The position numbers were made by a program, and so were the translations under genes. Below the pieces are notes generated by a model. That model was not told the origin of the DNA. It searched no databases and worked only from the letters and a program-made list of their open reading frames with translations. 64,000 bases of DNA from Brachypterus glaber (Eukaryota; Arthropoda; Insecta; Coleoptera; Kateretidae), in assembly GCA_958510825.1 (NCBI GenBank), contig OY294046.1, forward strand, positions 44,125,794-44,189,793. Reading direction: 5' to 3'. Below, one piece after another: positions 35,691 to 47,725 of this stretch. Every line of letters begins with the position of its first letter. Position 1 is the stretch's first letter.

Positions 35691-36207
35691 GATCCATATT
35701 AATGTATAAAAATGAGAATAATAAAAACATACTTGAATTTTTGGCTAAGTAAATAAAACTTTCATCACACCTTGTCCGTTTTTTTTCACATGTACAAAAT
35801 GTTTGTAATATTTTTTTCTATTTTGCGACTCTTATAAGCTCGTAATCACACGCATTTTGCATGTACTTATATGCCCATAAGAGGTCTCTACTTTTTTTCT
35901 GTTGGGTTGACAACATACAAAAGCCTATCTCTTGACGTTTTGCGTGTAAATGTCAATGTGGATTTAAAGTTTAATTTTTTACAAAATTTTGTGTTTGGGT
36001 TATTTTTTACCGTGTTAAAATTGTTGACTGGTCAATTGCAGTGAAAAAAGAAGAGATGACTGTAAAATATATCAAAATATTATTTGTGCTTAGAATTTTA
36101 AACATAGTGTAAACTTTAATGAACCCAAAACAAAAATCCCTAAATCAGCAATCAATTTAAATGTAAGTTTTTTAAATTTTCGAGCAAAATAGAAATTTTT
36201 TTGTAAA

Positions 36208-36324
36208 GCACTAGTTTCATAACACGTTTTTAGACAACTAGTACTCTAGAAAACTCGCAGCAAGCGGCTCGTATTCTAAACTTGTACTCGTGCGCTAAAA
36301 ACGTATATTATGAAACTAGTACTT
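36208..36324. repeat. Small foldback element
   Basis: ACTAGTTTCATAACACGTTT is inverted as AACGTATATTATGAAACTAGT. The loop contains AACTCGCAGCAAGCGGCTCG. Confidence 0.6.
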
Positions 36325-36439
36325 TAATATACTAAATGTTGGTTCTAAAAAATTAAATAATTAATATTTCCAGTATTTATAATATTTTTGTAGGTAAAGC
36401 GAGGTAAAGCTATTTAAATAAATCTAATTATATTGTATT

Positions 36440-36560
36440 ATCATATAAAAAAACTCTTTTTCTACAAACGTGCGAAAAAGTGCACTTTTCCGCACCCATT
36501 TACTTGTGCAAAGTGTCACTTTTCCGCACTAGTGAGGAAAAAGTACTTTTTCGCATTACT
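36440..36560. repeat. Cluster of short 'ttttccgcac' inverted repeats
   Basis: Repeated and partly inverted AGTGCACTTTTCCGCAC, GTGTCACTTTTCCGCACTAG and AGTACTTTTTCGC motifs are present. Related motifs lie at 37940-38060 and 62420-62540, so this is a dispersed repeat and not a gene. Confidence 0.5.
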
Positions 36561-37059
36561 TTAAAAAGTAAGAATGTTCCAAATTAACAAGTTATTGCAA
36601 TATTTTAAATTTATGCAGAGTAATATGCATATTTGACAACATTTTTATATTTAAATAATAACGCATGAAAGTCCTACTTTTAAATAATAATTGATTTTCT
36701 TCAAATTTTATCGTTCAAAAAATTTGTCAAATAATGATAGAACAATAAACACGATGCACTTCTGAGGGGTGTTTTCCGAACTTGCGGCGAACTTTATTTT
36801 TCTTTATATTCTTGTTATTTATGTAATAACCAACGATTTAAGACCAAAATTAAAAAAATCTATCGGTTAGTTTTTTTTAATTAGTTTTTTTTTATAAAAA
36901 TCTGCACCTGTTTAATTATTTGTCTATATCTCAGCTATTTCCAATTATAATAAAAATATTATTGAAAATAAAATAAAGACTGCTTAATTTTCTACAAAAA
37001 AAGTAAGTTCTATTTTTTTATATCTTTTGTCGTTTTGTCACAATACGTGATTAAAGTCT

Positions 37060-37935
37060 GAAGTAAAACAAAAAAGTATAAATTCATCTTTATATTTATA
37101 AAAATTATCTAGGAAGGCTTATTTTACTGTAAAATGTCAAATTACCTTAAAACACATTATTTCTTTTAATTAAGGTGGCTTCTGGCAAAATTTGAAAACT
37201 GACGTAAGGATGTTTATTTTTTTATGATAGTTTTCAATGTTAAGATTTAATGTATTTTTGTAAGAAAGAAGTTTTTTAAATAAAAATGAATTTAGATAAT
37301 CATAAAACTAATGGAAAATTATTGTGCGTTGTTTGCTTTACAAAAACCAAAACCATTAAGCCAATTACAAGTACATTATTTTGTAAAAAGTAATTTGGAT
37401 GTCCATAAATAATTATTATGTTTTAGTTTTTAAAGTCAAAAAGTTAAAAATTTACTTAATTACTTTTTTTATGCATAGGCAATAAATTTTTATTTATTTA
37501 TTAATAAAGTTATTTATTTAGTGGCAGGTTTTTATACAACAATGTCATGGAGAACCCCAACAAACATGCTTTTAGACATTTCGTATCATCATAACCTATT
37601 TTTTTTATTAATAACCAAAATAATGTACTTGGAACTAGTTTATTGTTTTTGATTATTGTAAAGCAAACAGTGTACAATATTTATTTATTAGTTTCATGAT
37701 TATCTATATTCATTTTTATTTAAAAAACTACTTTCTTACAAAAATAAAATCTTAACATTGAAAACTATCATAAAAAATAATAAACAATGTTACGTCAGTT
37801 TTCAAATTTTGCCATAAGCCACTTGATTAAAAGAAATAATGTGTTTACAGGTAATTTGACATTTTACAGTAAAATAAGCCTACCTAGATAATTTTTAATA
37901 AATATAAAGATGAATTTATACTTCAAACAACTGCA
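37060..37935. mobile_element. Long foldback element, ~340-bp arms
   Basis: Arms at 37060-37400 and 37600-37935 are complementary. Landmarks are TATAAATTCATCTTTATATT / AATATAAAGATGAATTTATA, ATTTTACTGTAAAATGTCAA / TTGACATTTTACAGTAAAAT, and GATAGTTTTCAATGTTAAGA / TCTTAACATTGAAAACTATC. The ~200-bp spacer contains an (ATTT)n stretch and a retroposon-tail-like phrase. Non-coding. Confidence 0.8.
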
Positions 37936-38447
37936 GTCGCGTGCAGAAAAGTACCACTTTCCGCACTTGTTAGGAAAATAACTATTTACACACTCGTGTG
38001 AACATTGCCACACTCCGCTTACGCCTCGTGGAAAATATTCCCAATTGTTACGAAACACTGTACTTTCCTCTCTAGTTATGTATACTATTAAAGAAAACGT
38101 CTTATCTGTTTTTACTTTAACTTTACATGTATCCTAGAAACGGTATATTAAATTTCAATTTATATCCATTACAGTTAAATCCTTGGCTTGCTTAAGAAAA
38201 GTAGGACTCGCCATTTCGCCTACTATTCAATCAAACGCTCAAATGAAAACAAACGACCAGTGGGTGATATGTGTTACTGGAAAGTTTAACTTATTTAGAG
38301 TACTATTTATATCAATAAGGATATACAGAGTTATTTTTTTATGGCATAGCTCCTATAACTATTTCACGCAGAGAAAAACTAATCTAATATAAAGTATTTG
38401 TAATGCTTGCATGGTTATGTTAGTATATATACTTGTATAAATAAACT

Positions 38448-39640
38448 GCCCAGTAAAAGAGCTTTCCCATTTGTCACCTCCGCGCATGAAATGGATTTTT
38501 TATTATCAGGTTCACTTTTAGCAAATTTAAAAATATACTAGTTTTCACGAAAACTACCCCTACCCCTTACGTGTTGGAGTTAGATTTTTTTAATTATCAG
38601 ATTCACTTTCAGCAACCTCAAAAACCCCAATACACCAATTTTTATGAAAACTACCCCCCGCCTCTAAGGACCTAATTTTTTTATTATCAGATTCTCTTAG
38701 CAACCTTAAAAACACCAATATACCAATTTTCTAAAAAACTACCCCCTCAGGGAGTGAAATTAGAAAAAATTTATTATAAAATTCAGTTTTAGCGACCTCA
38801 AAAACCCCAATATACAAATTTTCAAGAAAACTACCCCCTGCCCCTCAGGCGGTGGAGTAAGAATTTTTTTATTATCAGATTCACTTTTAGCAACATGGAA
38901 ACCCCCAATATACGAGAACTACCCCCCGCCCCTTTGGGGGTGGAGTTAGAATTTTTTTATAATCAGACTCACTTTCAGAAAACTCAAAAACCCCAATATA
39001 CCAATTTTCACGAAAACTACCCCCCGCACCTCAGGGGGTGGATTTAGATTTTTTTATTATCAGATTCACTTTTAACAATCTCAAAAACCCCAATATACAA
39101 GTTTTCACAAAAACTACCCCCACCCCTCAGGGGGTAAAATTAGAAAAAAATTGTTATCAGATTCATATTCGTCAACCCCGAAAACCCCTATATACCAATT
39201 TTGAAGAAAATATTGAAACTATTTAAAAATATTTAACCAATCACCCCCTTCGGGAGTGGAGTTTGGACTTTTTCAGCAACCCCGAAAACCCCTATATAGC
39301 AATTTTCAAACTTTTCTAAAAACAATGTATTCACCATTTGCCGCCCTTGCCGCTTTGTTCACCAAAAACAATCCCGAGCGAGAACTTTTGGTAACATACC
39401 TTTATGACAAATTTCAAGTCTCTAGCTTAAAGCGTTCTTAAGTTATCGTGCCCAGATTTCCCGGACAGACCGATCGACCGACTGACTTTTTTTTGGCTTG
39501 AAATTGATGTATATCGACATAAAACATAATAAAAAGCAAAAACACGCAAAAAAAAATTCAAAATTTTTGAAAGAATACAAGGCTTCCCGAAATTTTGAAA
39601 ATTTTCAAATGGGAAAGAAAAATAGGTGATATAAACTCTT
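38448..39640 (-). repeat. Dispersed element with ~97-bp minisatellite (copy 2, inverted)
   Basis: This is the mirror image of 6090-7142. AGTAAAAGAGCTTTCCCAT starts it, about nine units of ATCAGATTCACTTTTAGCAA with CCTCAAAAACCCCAATATAC follow every 90-100 bp, then TTAAAGCGTTCTTAAGTTAT and AAAATTTTTGAAAGAATACA end it. Units differ within and between copies, so the array is old or evolving fast. The short frames within it are by-products. Confidence 0.75.
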
Positions 39641-39680
39641 TTAACTAATTTTAAAAAATTTAATAATTAGTTTCAAGTTA

Positions 39681-42667
39681 GAGGAAAGTCGCCTAATTTC
39701 GGATACCATTTACAATGTATTCAATATTTAATACTCGGTATTACTTTTTGATATTTTTTTTATATTGTAACGATATAAATCGTCACTTTGTAATATAGCA
39801 AGGGTTAATTAAACTATTCGTTTACTTACGTTATAATTTATGTTTATTTTGTATATAAATAGTTACGTACGTACAGAACTATTTTGTATCTGGGACTATT
39901 TTGTAGCAGGAACTGAATTCTAACCATATGAGTCTCTATTCCATAGTTCTACCTGAAAATAACATAAAGAAAACATAATTAGAATATGATTTTTAATAAT
40001 AAAGAATCATATGACTTATTTCTCTATAGTGCATTTGTCTATGGACTTACCTGGTTTTTATATGTTTCAGAGTCTATTGAGGGTTGGATTTCACTGGCTT
40101 TCACCTGTAGCTTGTCTCTCCTGGAAAGTTTCGTATGCTTATTCCTTCGGGATAATCTAGAATTTGTTGAAAATAGTTTGCTGGAACTGCTCACTTAGAT
40201 TCAGTATTTTGTTTATACTTAGTTCACAGGACACTTAGTATTCTGTTCGTATTTTTATTAGTTTTGCTGATAAACAATAAGTATTGTTTATATTTGTTTC
40301 TTAGAGTAATATTTTGAGGTTAGATATCACTAATACGGATTTATTAGGAAATATTCTTTTTGTTATTATTTTTGGTGTAGTTTTCGTTACCTTTATTAGG
40401 AATCCTATACGGTAAAACTGTAGTTGATAATGACTTACATAGATGTCGCTAATAGTTCAGAAATAGGATTTTATTTACCTGAAGGGTTCATACTAGTGAA
40501 TAAGGTCGATTTTCGCTCTTCTTGAAGCAACTCTGTACAATGGTGGTGTCATTTTGACGAGTGTTTATTTTCTGTAATCATCGAAGTAATCCTTCATGTA
40601 TTTTTATTTAAAGTTAGTGAAAATGAATATTTAAACAATGCGGAAGATATTGTAACTATTATTTTCTACAATTACGCATTTATAACGTTTCGATGGACAT
40701 CGAAGACTTAGTATGACACGTAAGTTAAGTTTTTCTGTTTCTTAGAATATTTCTGAGATATAATTATTGTTTTAGCACCATTAATTAATTACTATTTCTA
40801 TACCATTACTCACCATTTCTATACCATTAATATGGAATTACATTAATTTAAGTTGAAGTTTATTTTGGTATATTTGATATAGAAGTTCTCCGCATGGAGT
40901 GATGTTCTGTTGGAACATGGTTCTGTAATTTTCGGCATAGATAAATTCTATGTAACTGTCTAGCAGACAATTTTACATTGGACATAATTTTCAAAAGCAT
41001 ATTTTATCCCGGACAACATTTTCAATCGTACATTTTATCCTGGAAGATGATTTTTCCAAAGTAGATGGAACAGCCTATATTTTTTTTCTTTCATTTGAGA
41101 AATGAATTCATCAGCATAGGGGAGACTTGTGCAGATGGAGACGATGGAATTCATACCTCATGGATTTTGCAGAAACCAGCTAAGTACTCATTCTGAAAAC
41201 TTTTGAAAGCAATATTTCATATTTAAAATTCTTTTATTTCAATATTCTTATAACTGTAAACTTTATCAGATCTGATATAGTATTGTTTAATACTATATGC
41301 CCTTCTGGCTTTTGTTCATTTTTAGGTACTTATTTTTTTAAAAACATTTAATCTCATTTATTAATTATTAGATATCATACTTTTGATTAAATGATTTCTA
41401 ATTTAAGCATGACTTTTATACACTGCAAGAAATGATTGCTGTTTACATACATTTCTTGGTGCTTGCTGAACTACATGTTTTCTTTATACATTTAAGTCGA
41501 ATGATTTCTGAATTTAGTAATTTTTATTAAGATTTCTTTAATTATATCTTAATATAATTACACATATTTTTTATATATATTAATACATTACTTGATGTGC
41601 TTTCATTAAGTTTATTTATAATAAATTTCTCAAATGAATTATCTTATTTTATTTAAGGGTTATATTTTCTCAAACTGAAAAGCTTAAGTATTTACACTAG
41701 GTTGTTACTTACCTAAAGGAGTAAAAGCTAAAGTAACTGGCGCCCCTAACAACATTAATCAATTCTTTCTATTTTTCCCTTGCCCATACCCATTGCTCCG
41801 CTGTCAAAACTAGCCGTTGGCAGTGAACGTATTAATTACGGTACAATATAACCAGATACAACTTATTATAGCGAACCACGATTTATTATAAAAGCAATTT
41901 TATTACAGTTTATTTTTTCCAAAAAACACGGTTAAAAAAAATCAGCGCATTTTTGTGCACTTGAAAAAGGGCTCCTAATTTCGGACATATCCGAAAAAAT
42001 TTTTTCAAGAGTAGATCTGGATCCCATTGCTTATGTTTCTTGTTATTCCTTCACATTTAAGACGTAATTTAATCATAAAGCGATTTTCTACGAAATACTA
42101 TAGGAACTATAATTTTAGATTCCCAATTTCGAATATCTTAGTATCTTAGGTAATTTTCGTTTTTTCAAAATTGTTTATCTTAGTTTGTTGTATCATTATA
42201 AAAATAATAATTAATGGTTGGTTATCCTGAATAATAATTACCTTGCGGATATCCGAAATTGAGAATCAAATGCACAAAAATGGTCTATCCGAAATTAGGC
42301 AACTTTCTGCTTTTTAGATTATAAATTTGTAGAATGTTTACGTTTTCAAATTGCTTAATTATGAATAGTGGATCAACTTAACTAACATCATAACTTACCC
42401 AAGACAGAATCACGAACTTTTATAACGATTATTTATAAAATAAACAAGCATAATAATGCAACTGAGCACAAAACTGCCATTTGCAATATAAACGATTTGT
42501 GCTGCCATTTAAAGGGGAGAAGCTCTACCGTTATCATATTACAGGACGGATTTAGTTTGACTTTTGGCTTCACATAAAAGTAGGTTTCTGTTTACCTTTG
42601 CAGACAGTATCTTAAATACACTACTATCCGAAATTTGGAAACCATCCGAAATTAGGCGCATTTCCTC
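39681..42667. mobile_element. 3-kb non-autonomous TIR element, GAGGAAAGTCGCC ends
   Basis: GAGGAAAGTCGCCTAATTTC at 39681 is matched by GAAATTAGGCGCATTTCCTC at the other end, with TA at 39679-39680 and 42668-42669. The right side carries several subterminal CCGAAATTAGG-type copies (near 41970, 42247, 42286, 42628 and 42646). No transposase-like frame exists in 3 kb. The outer layout resembles that of 29348-30879 (TA duplication, G/A-rich terminus). Confidence 0.7.
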
Positions 42668-42778
42668 TATTATGCTATTTTTTTTTATTTTTTAGTATTT
42701 TCAATACTCTGTATAAATTTCTACTTGTCACCCTTTATTCAAGTTTCTTTAAAACTAGATACAAGGAATTTTTATTAT

Positions 42779-43090
42779 CAATCAGTCAATCAATCAATCA
42801 ATCATTTATTGGTGTTTTTACCAAGTATTACACAAGTCAGTCTTTGGAAAAACAATAAATATAAAAATATTATAGCACATATAGTAGTTAAAAATATAAA
42901 TATAAAATGGAAATAGTAACAAATTTAAATTTAAAATCACATTACGATCTCATTCCCCTGAAACTTATTGAGGGTATAAAAGTCTTTATTAATAAGGAAT
43001 ATTTTAATTCGTTTCCTTGAAAGACCTAATATTTTCAATTTATACCAAGCACTTTTACTTGATTCAAGTTTTAACCACTTAGTCTAAATA
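42779..43090 (-). mobile_element. Non-LTR retroelement 3' end, minus strand
   Basis: On the minus strand the coding tail SAWYKLKILGLSRKRIKIFL then NKDFYTLNKF and a stop at about 42941 resembles the C-terminus of the element at 51-53 kb (KKFLLQQAFYSIDEF). A ~140-bp 3' UTR and a (TGAT)n-type tail (42779-42803 on the plus strand) follow. The element is heavily 5'-truncated. Confidence 0.65.
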
Positions 43091-43106
43091 ACATACGTTT
43101 GGACTT

Positions 43107-43303
43107 TTAATCAAATAAAACATTATTTCCTTCGAGAAAGGATCTTATTGTTCATCAATTAAATATTTTAATGAATTACCGAAAAATATCAAAATTCTTA
43201 AATGCAGACAGATCTGTTTTAGAAGTTTATTTGACCACATTTTCAAGATTGAACCATATACTGTTAAAGAATATGAAGAAAAAACACCAGCTGCTTTTTA
43301 ATT
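43107..43303 (+). pseudogene. Non-LTR ORF2 C-terminal fragment, plus strand
   Basis: The frame CSSIKYFNELPKNIKIL, then FRSLFDHIFKIEPYTVKEYE and a stop near 43301 fits the L-P-x-x-I-K tail of non-LTR ORF2 proteins. It lies head to head with the minus-strand fragment just upstream. No catalytic region is left. Confidence 0.5.
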
Positions 43304-43319
43304 GATTGCCATATGCGTT

Positions 43320-43465
43320 TATTCTATGTACTTATGTATATTTTATCTATGTATGTATGTGTATGTTTATTCTATCGATGTGTATTTGCAATATCTACTA
43401 TCTATGTACATCTGCAATATTTTATTTATGTATATTTGCAATATTCTTTCTATGAATATTTGCAA
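43320..43465. repeat. Minisatellite, ~27-bp TATGTATATTTGCAATATT unit
   Basis: TATGTATATTTGCAATATT-like units recur four or more times with changes. The 87-codon open frame across it is low-complexity (Tyr/Ile/Cys) and is not a gene. Confidence 0.6.
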
Positions 43466-43561
43466 CATTTATTTTTTATCTGACATTTCATTAAATGTCT
43501 GTTTTGGATGCTTAGGTGTGAAAAATTTGATTTTTTCTGAAAATAAATGGAATTATTTATT

Positions 43562-44238
43562 TTGAAATAAGACAATTTTTTTTTCTATTATTCTCCTATA
43601 TAATAATTCATTTTATTGCTGACGCGTTTCGATCGTTTTCTTGTATAATAGCTGTTAGACTATTACGCTAACAATCATCTTCGAAGCCTACAAGAATCCA
43701 CATTTAAGATTGTTTACAAAAAAAATTAAAAAGAGGTACATTTAAAATTCTTACTAAAGTGAACATACAAAAGTAAAAAGTACTTACATTTTTAAACAAA
43801 TAAGGATAAAACTATTCACTGCTCAAAGAGCTCTACTAAAATATTAAAATTTGAGTCGAGAGACATTAAAATTTATAAATAAAAATAAAAACAAACAAAA
43901 TTCATATTATTTAGGTACTACTTAGTTTACAATGACTAGCGAAAATTATGATAAATTAAGGTAAATGCCACCAAGTATACGCTAATTTGTATTCCTGGTT
44001 GCTGCCCTCGCGCACAGCTTTAAGGTATTATTTTTCAAAAAGAATTGGGATTATTGACGGGTATAGGGCTTTTATTTGGCCATTTAGACAGTGTTCTCTG
44101 TCATATTTGTCTAATCTGTATATTTCTAATTGTTCAAAGTAGTCTATTTGTAAGCTACTAGTTATATAATGTAAAATCTTAAAGTTATTTTCCTTATCAA
44201 AGGTATGATTATGGTCTAAAAGGTGGTTCGCGAAAAGT
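43562..44238 (-). repeat. Inverted 5' arm of the Penelope-like element
   Basis: Reverse complement of about 45625-46296, with a few substitutions and short indels. The junction with the forward ORF is at about 44238, immediately after GGTTCGCGAAAA. Confidence 0.85.
43618..43690 (-). ncRNA. Hammerhead-like motif in the inverted Penelope arm
   Basis: On the minus strand stem I GCT pairs AGC exactly (the right-hand copy has AGT, giving a G-U pair). Box TCGAAGA stands in place of CTGAAGA, stem II pairs GATTGT with ACGATC, then GAAA, a self-complementary CGCG stem III and UC. The changed first box makes activity unlikely. Confidence 0.35.
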
Positions 44239-45829
44239 CGTTACTATTAAACCGAAATTACCCACATTCAAAATAAAAATAAAAAAGACCCTTAAAAATT
44301 GTAGTCTTTTAAATGATTACCTAAAAAATAAATTTAACCCAGACTACACAATTATTCCTAGAATGTATGGTCTCTTAAAAATACATAAATCAGAAAACTT
44401 TAAAGAAATCCCTATTCGCCCCGTTGTAAGTAATATTAACTCCCCCACAGGCAAGTTAGCGAAATGGTTTAATCGTCAACTAAAAGATGTTTTACAATTC
44501 TCACCCAAATATACACTTAAAAACTCTACAGACCTCATTGAAAAAATTAAAAACATTACCATCCCCGAAAATTGTTACCTGATTTCATTAGATGTAACCA
44601 ATCTTTTTACAAATATACCGGTTACTGATGTCGTGAACATTATAAAAAATAAACTCATTGACAGTAACCTGTCAGATGAGACAGTGGAAGAATACTTAAA
44701 CTTGCTTAAAATATGTCTAGAACAGAATTGCATTGTCTTTAATGGAAAATATTATAAACAGGTCGATGGTCTAGCCATGGGTTCTCCACTTGCAAGTTTT
44801 CTAAGTGATCTATTCCTAGATGATTTAGAAACGACTGCAATCGTAGAAAACAATGAATTTTCCGAATTTATTGAAATATACCATAGGTATGTTGACGATA
44901 TTTTTATCATCTGGAAAAACAGCCTTGAAAAGCTTAATTCATTCTTAAACTATGTAAACCAACTACACAATAAAATTAAATTTACACTAGAAATTCAAAA
45001 CCAAGAAAAAATGCTTAATTACCTAGACTTATCCATTAAAATAAATAAAAATAAACTAGACTTTGATATTTACCGAAAAGACACACAGACTGACACTATT
45101 TTAAATATCGACTCGCAGCACCCTTGGTCCCAAAAAATAGCAGCTTTCCATTCCCTAATAGATAGACTTCTCAGAGAACCATTAAATAAGGACAATTTTA
45201 ATAAAGAATTAAACGTCATTAAATATATTGCGGAGAAAAATGGCTATAACATTAAAATAATAGATAAATTACTTAATAAAAAACTTTTAAAAAGACATGT
45301 CAATTCTGTATATCCAGAAATAAAAGCCCCCCCTACCACATACTTACCATACCATACACTTACTTTTTCAGGACCCATTAAATATAATATTTATAAAATT
45401 ATAAAACCCCACTATAGCCAGCTTGCTTTAAAACCGAGTAAAAAAATCTCAAATTTGTTTTTTAATAATAAAGATCTTATAGATAGAATGAAAAAATGTG
45501 GTGTATATGAGTTATCTTGTCAAACATGCCCTTGTAAATACCGAGGAAAAACTATAAGAAATTTTGAAACTTGAAAATCAGAACATTTAAGAAGCCTAAA
45601 ATACAATAAAAGGGACTCTCATTTCGCGAACCACCTTTTAGACCATAATCATACCTTTGATAAGGAAAATAACTTTAAGATTTTACATTATATAACTAGT
45701 AGCTTACAAATAGACTACTTTGAACAATTAGAAATATACAGATTAGACAAATATGACAGAGAACACAGTCTAAATGGCCAAATAAAAGCCCTATACCCGT
45801 CAATAATCCCAATTCTTTTTGAAAAATAA
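44239..45829 (+). pseudogene. Penelope-like reverse transcriptase with decayed GIY-YIG domain
   Basis: The frame is open from the junction, with the methionine at 44363 internal. Counting from that methionine: YGLLKIHK (2-9), IRPVVS (18-23), SLDVTNLFTNIP (75-86), GLAMGSPL (136-143) and the catalytic RYVDD (175-179) followed by a LNYLDL motif. These are hallmarks of Penelope-like reverse transcriptase. The GIY-YIG endonuclease starts at GVYELSC (about 379) and has YRG in place of YIG. A TGA at 45572-45574 interrupts it; the same frame then continues (KSEHLRSLKYNKRDSHFANH) to a TAA near 45829. The N-terminal region is absent. One nonsense mutation and an otherwise open frame suggest moderate age. 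Confidence 0.85.
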
Positions 45830-46169
45830 TACCTTAAAGCTGTGCGCGAGGGCAGCAACCAGGAATACAAATTAGCGTATACTTGGTGGCATTTACCTTA
45901 ATTTATCATAATTTTCGCTAGTCATTGTAAACTAAGTAGTACCTAAATAATATGAATTTTGTTTGTTTTTATTTTTATTTATAAATTTTAATGTCTCTCG
46001 ACTCAAATTTTAATATTTTAGTAGAGCTCTTTGAGCAGTGAATAGTTTTATCCTTATTTATTTAAAAATGTAAGTACTTTTTACTTTTGTATGTTCACTT
46101 TAGTAAGAATTTAAATGTACCCCTTTTTAATTTTTTTTTGTAAACAATCTTAAATGTGGATTCTTGTAG

Positions 46170-46239
46170 GCTTCGAAGATGATTGTTAGCGTAATAGTCT
46201 AACAGCTATTATACAAGAAAACGATCGAAACGCGTCAGT
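46170..46239 (+). ncRNA. Hammerhead-like motif in the Penelope 3' UTR
   Basis: Stem I GCT (46170-46172) with AGT (46237-46239); box TCGAAGA; stem II GATTGT (46181-46186) with ACGATC (46221-46226), including one G-U pair; GAAA (46227-46230); CGCG stem III; then UC. The first box departs from CUGANGA, so this copy is probably inactive. Confidence 0.4.
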
Positions 46240-46296
46240 AATAAAAGGAATTAAACTATAGGAGAATAATAGAAAAAAAAGATTGTCTTATTTCAA

Positions 46297-46733
46297 TATA
46301 AAACTTCTCCTATTCGGCTTTAACACAAAAAAAAAATTATTTATTTATTTATTTATTCATTTGGTTGAAGTAAGTATTTAACATGCTTGCGGATATACAA
46401 ACTTTTAAGCTACTTGATCTCAATATTATGTACTTGTTTTTAGTAATTATTTCTCTGTGTGTTTATTGGATTAATTACTTTGTCTTAGCACATATTTCAC
46501 CCGAAGACAGATTTTTGGAACCTAATTTTTTTTTTACTTTTTTATCTTTTTAAATAACGAAGATATAGCCCGTCTAAAACCTGGTGGGTCATTATTACTA
46601 AATAATAACTGTTGGACTTTTGGAGTGTTGGAAGCCCCTTAAAAGAAATAACCCATATTATGGGTTATAAATTGTATAATTATTACAATTATTTCATTTT
46701 TGCAATTTTGGCGAAGGCGCTAGTAGGGCAACA
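46297..46733. other. Gene-free DNA
   Basis: An (ATTT)n stretch near 46340-46360; otherwise nothing supported. Confidence 0.45.
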
Positions 46734-46735
46734 TA

Positions 46736-46759
46736 CACTGCGCGTTTTTTGAAGTGGAT
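46736..46759 (+). repeat. Left terminal inverted repeat of the Tc1-type element
   Basis: Starts CACTGCGCGTTTTTTGAAGT and continues with GGAT. Matches 49269-49292 in inverse orientation. Confidence 0.9.
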
Positions 46760-46814
46760 ATTGTGAATATATCCCTTCCTTAGGCGCCCCTCTTTTTGTA
46801 ACGTGTTTAGGCGC

Positions 46815-46832
46815 GCGGTCTACTCTTGTAGA
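46815..46832. promoter_or_regulatory. 18-nt palindrome 1 (GGTCTAC-TCTT-GTAGACC)
   Basis: Seven-base arms with centre TCTT, preceded by GCGCGC. One of three such sites; possibly a protein-binding site of the mobile element, but no function is known to me. Confidence 0.4.
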
Positions 46833-47555
46833 CCATTTTATTTTTTGTTTAAAAAAAAACACATTTATATTTTTTAAAACCAAATATCTTATGTTATTTA
46901 TTTGGTTGTATTTAAAAGTTATATTTACATATATACATACATATTTTTTTCAAATTATTATTGTTTTAGTAAGTGTTAAGAGTAAAAGAAAAATGATATA
47001 CAATTATAACATATATTTTACATCTGTACTGTAATTTGTAAAAAAAAATTAAAATAATTTAAAAAACTTTCTGAAACTAAAACATTTGTTTTTTTTTTTA
47101 ACATGTACGATTATAAAAAAATAAAAAAACACTAAATTAAAAGAAAAAAATATTATAAAATTTGACTCGAAATCATGCAATATTTTAGTAACTCATGCAT
47201 CTTGTACATGTGCTCTTTGCAATCGTAGTTATGATATTTTGAGCATTTTTTTATTCGATTTATTTGTCCTTCTTAGGCGCATTTAGTGTCCAAAGTAATT
47301 TTTAGTTTTATAGAACAGAAAATTATCTTATTTATCAAAAACATTACGTATGAGCTCTTTCATGCCCAAAAAGACTCGTGCCAGTGTCTTCCTATAAACC
47401 GCTATTTTTTTTGGTGGTAAAGACATATTGTATCTTTAATTTATCTTTAAACTAATAAACTAACTTTGAAAAACAATATTTACAAAAAGAAACCATAAAA
47501 ACTTACACAAAATAAAAAAATGCAAAAATAAAAAAGGTAACGTGGTTAGTCGCGC

Positions 47556-47573
47556 GGTCTACAATTGTAGACC
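47556..47573. promoter_or_regulatory. 18-nt palindrome 2 (GGTCTAC-AATT-GTAGACC)
   Basis: A perfect 18-nt palindrome preceded by CGCGC. Same arms as sites 1 and 3 with a different centre. Confidence 0.4.
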
Positions 47574-47725
47574 AGGCAGGTTTCAATATGAATAAAAACA
47601 ATATTATACCCATTCAAAGTGAGAATTATTACTGATCTAATAGATTGATGCATAATGCACAGCTACTGGAAGGGGCGCAAGCCTAAACACTCCGTATAAA
47701 AAGTTACCCAGCTAAAAAAAAGCAT

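Larger units (their letters stand above)
43562..46296 (+). mobile_element. Penelope-like element with inverted 3'-end copy at its 5' side
   Basis: The central part (44239-45829) is a Penelope-like ORF. Its 3' end, from the GIY-YIG region through the 3' UTR (45625-46296), is repeated in inverse orientation at 43562-44238. Both arms share TTCGCGAACCACCTTTTAGA, GCTGTGCGCGAGGGCAGCAA and the hammerhead-like motif. Inverted or partial second copies at the 5' side are a known feature of Penelope elements, whose integration often joins a truncated copy. The first part of the ORF is missing. Confidence 0.85.

Noticed and set aside
41737..41752. TGGCGCCCCTAAC resembling a primer-binding site of an LTR retrotransposon
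   Set aside because: No pair of LTRs, no gag/pol frame and no TG...CA boundary could be found around it; it lies inside the TIR element 39681-42667.
43302..43565. 87-codon Tyr/Cys/Ile-rich open frame
   Set aside because: Product of a minisatellite; low complexity with no signal of selection.
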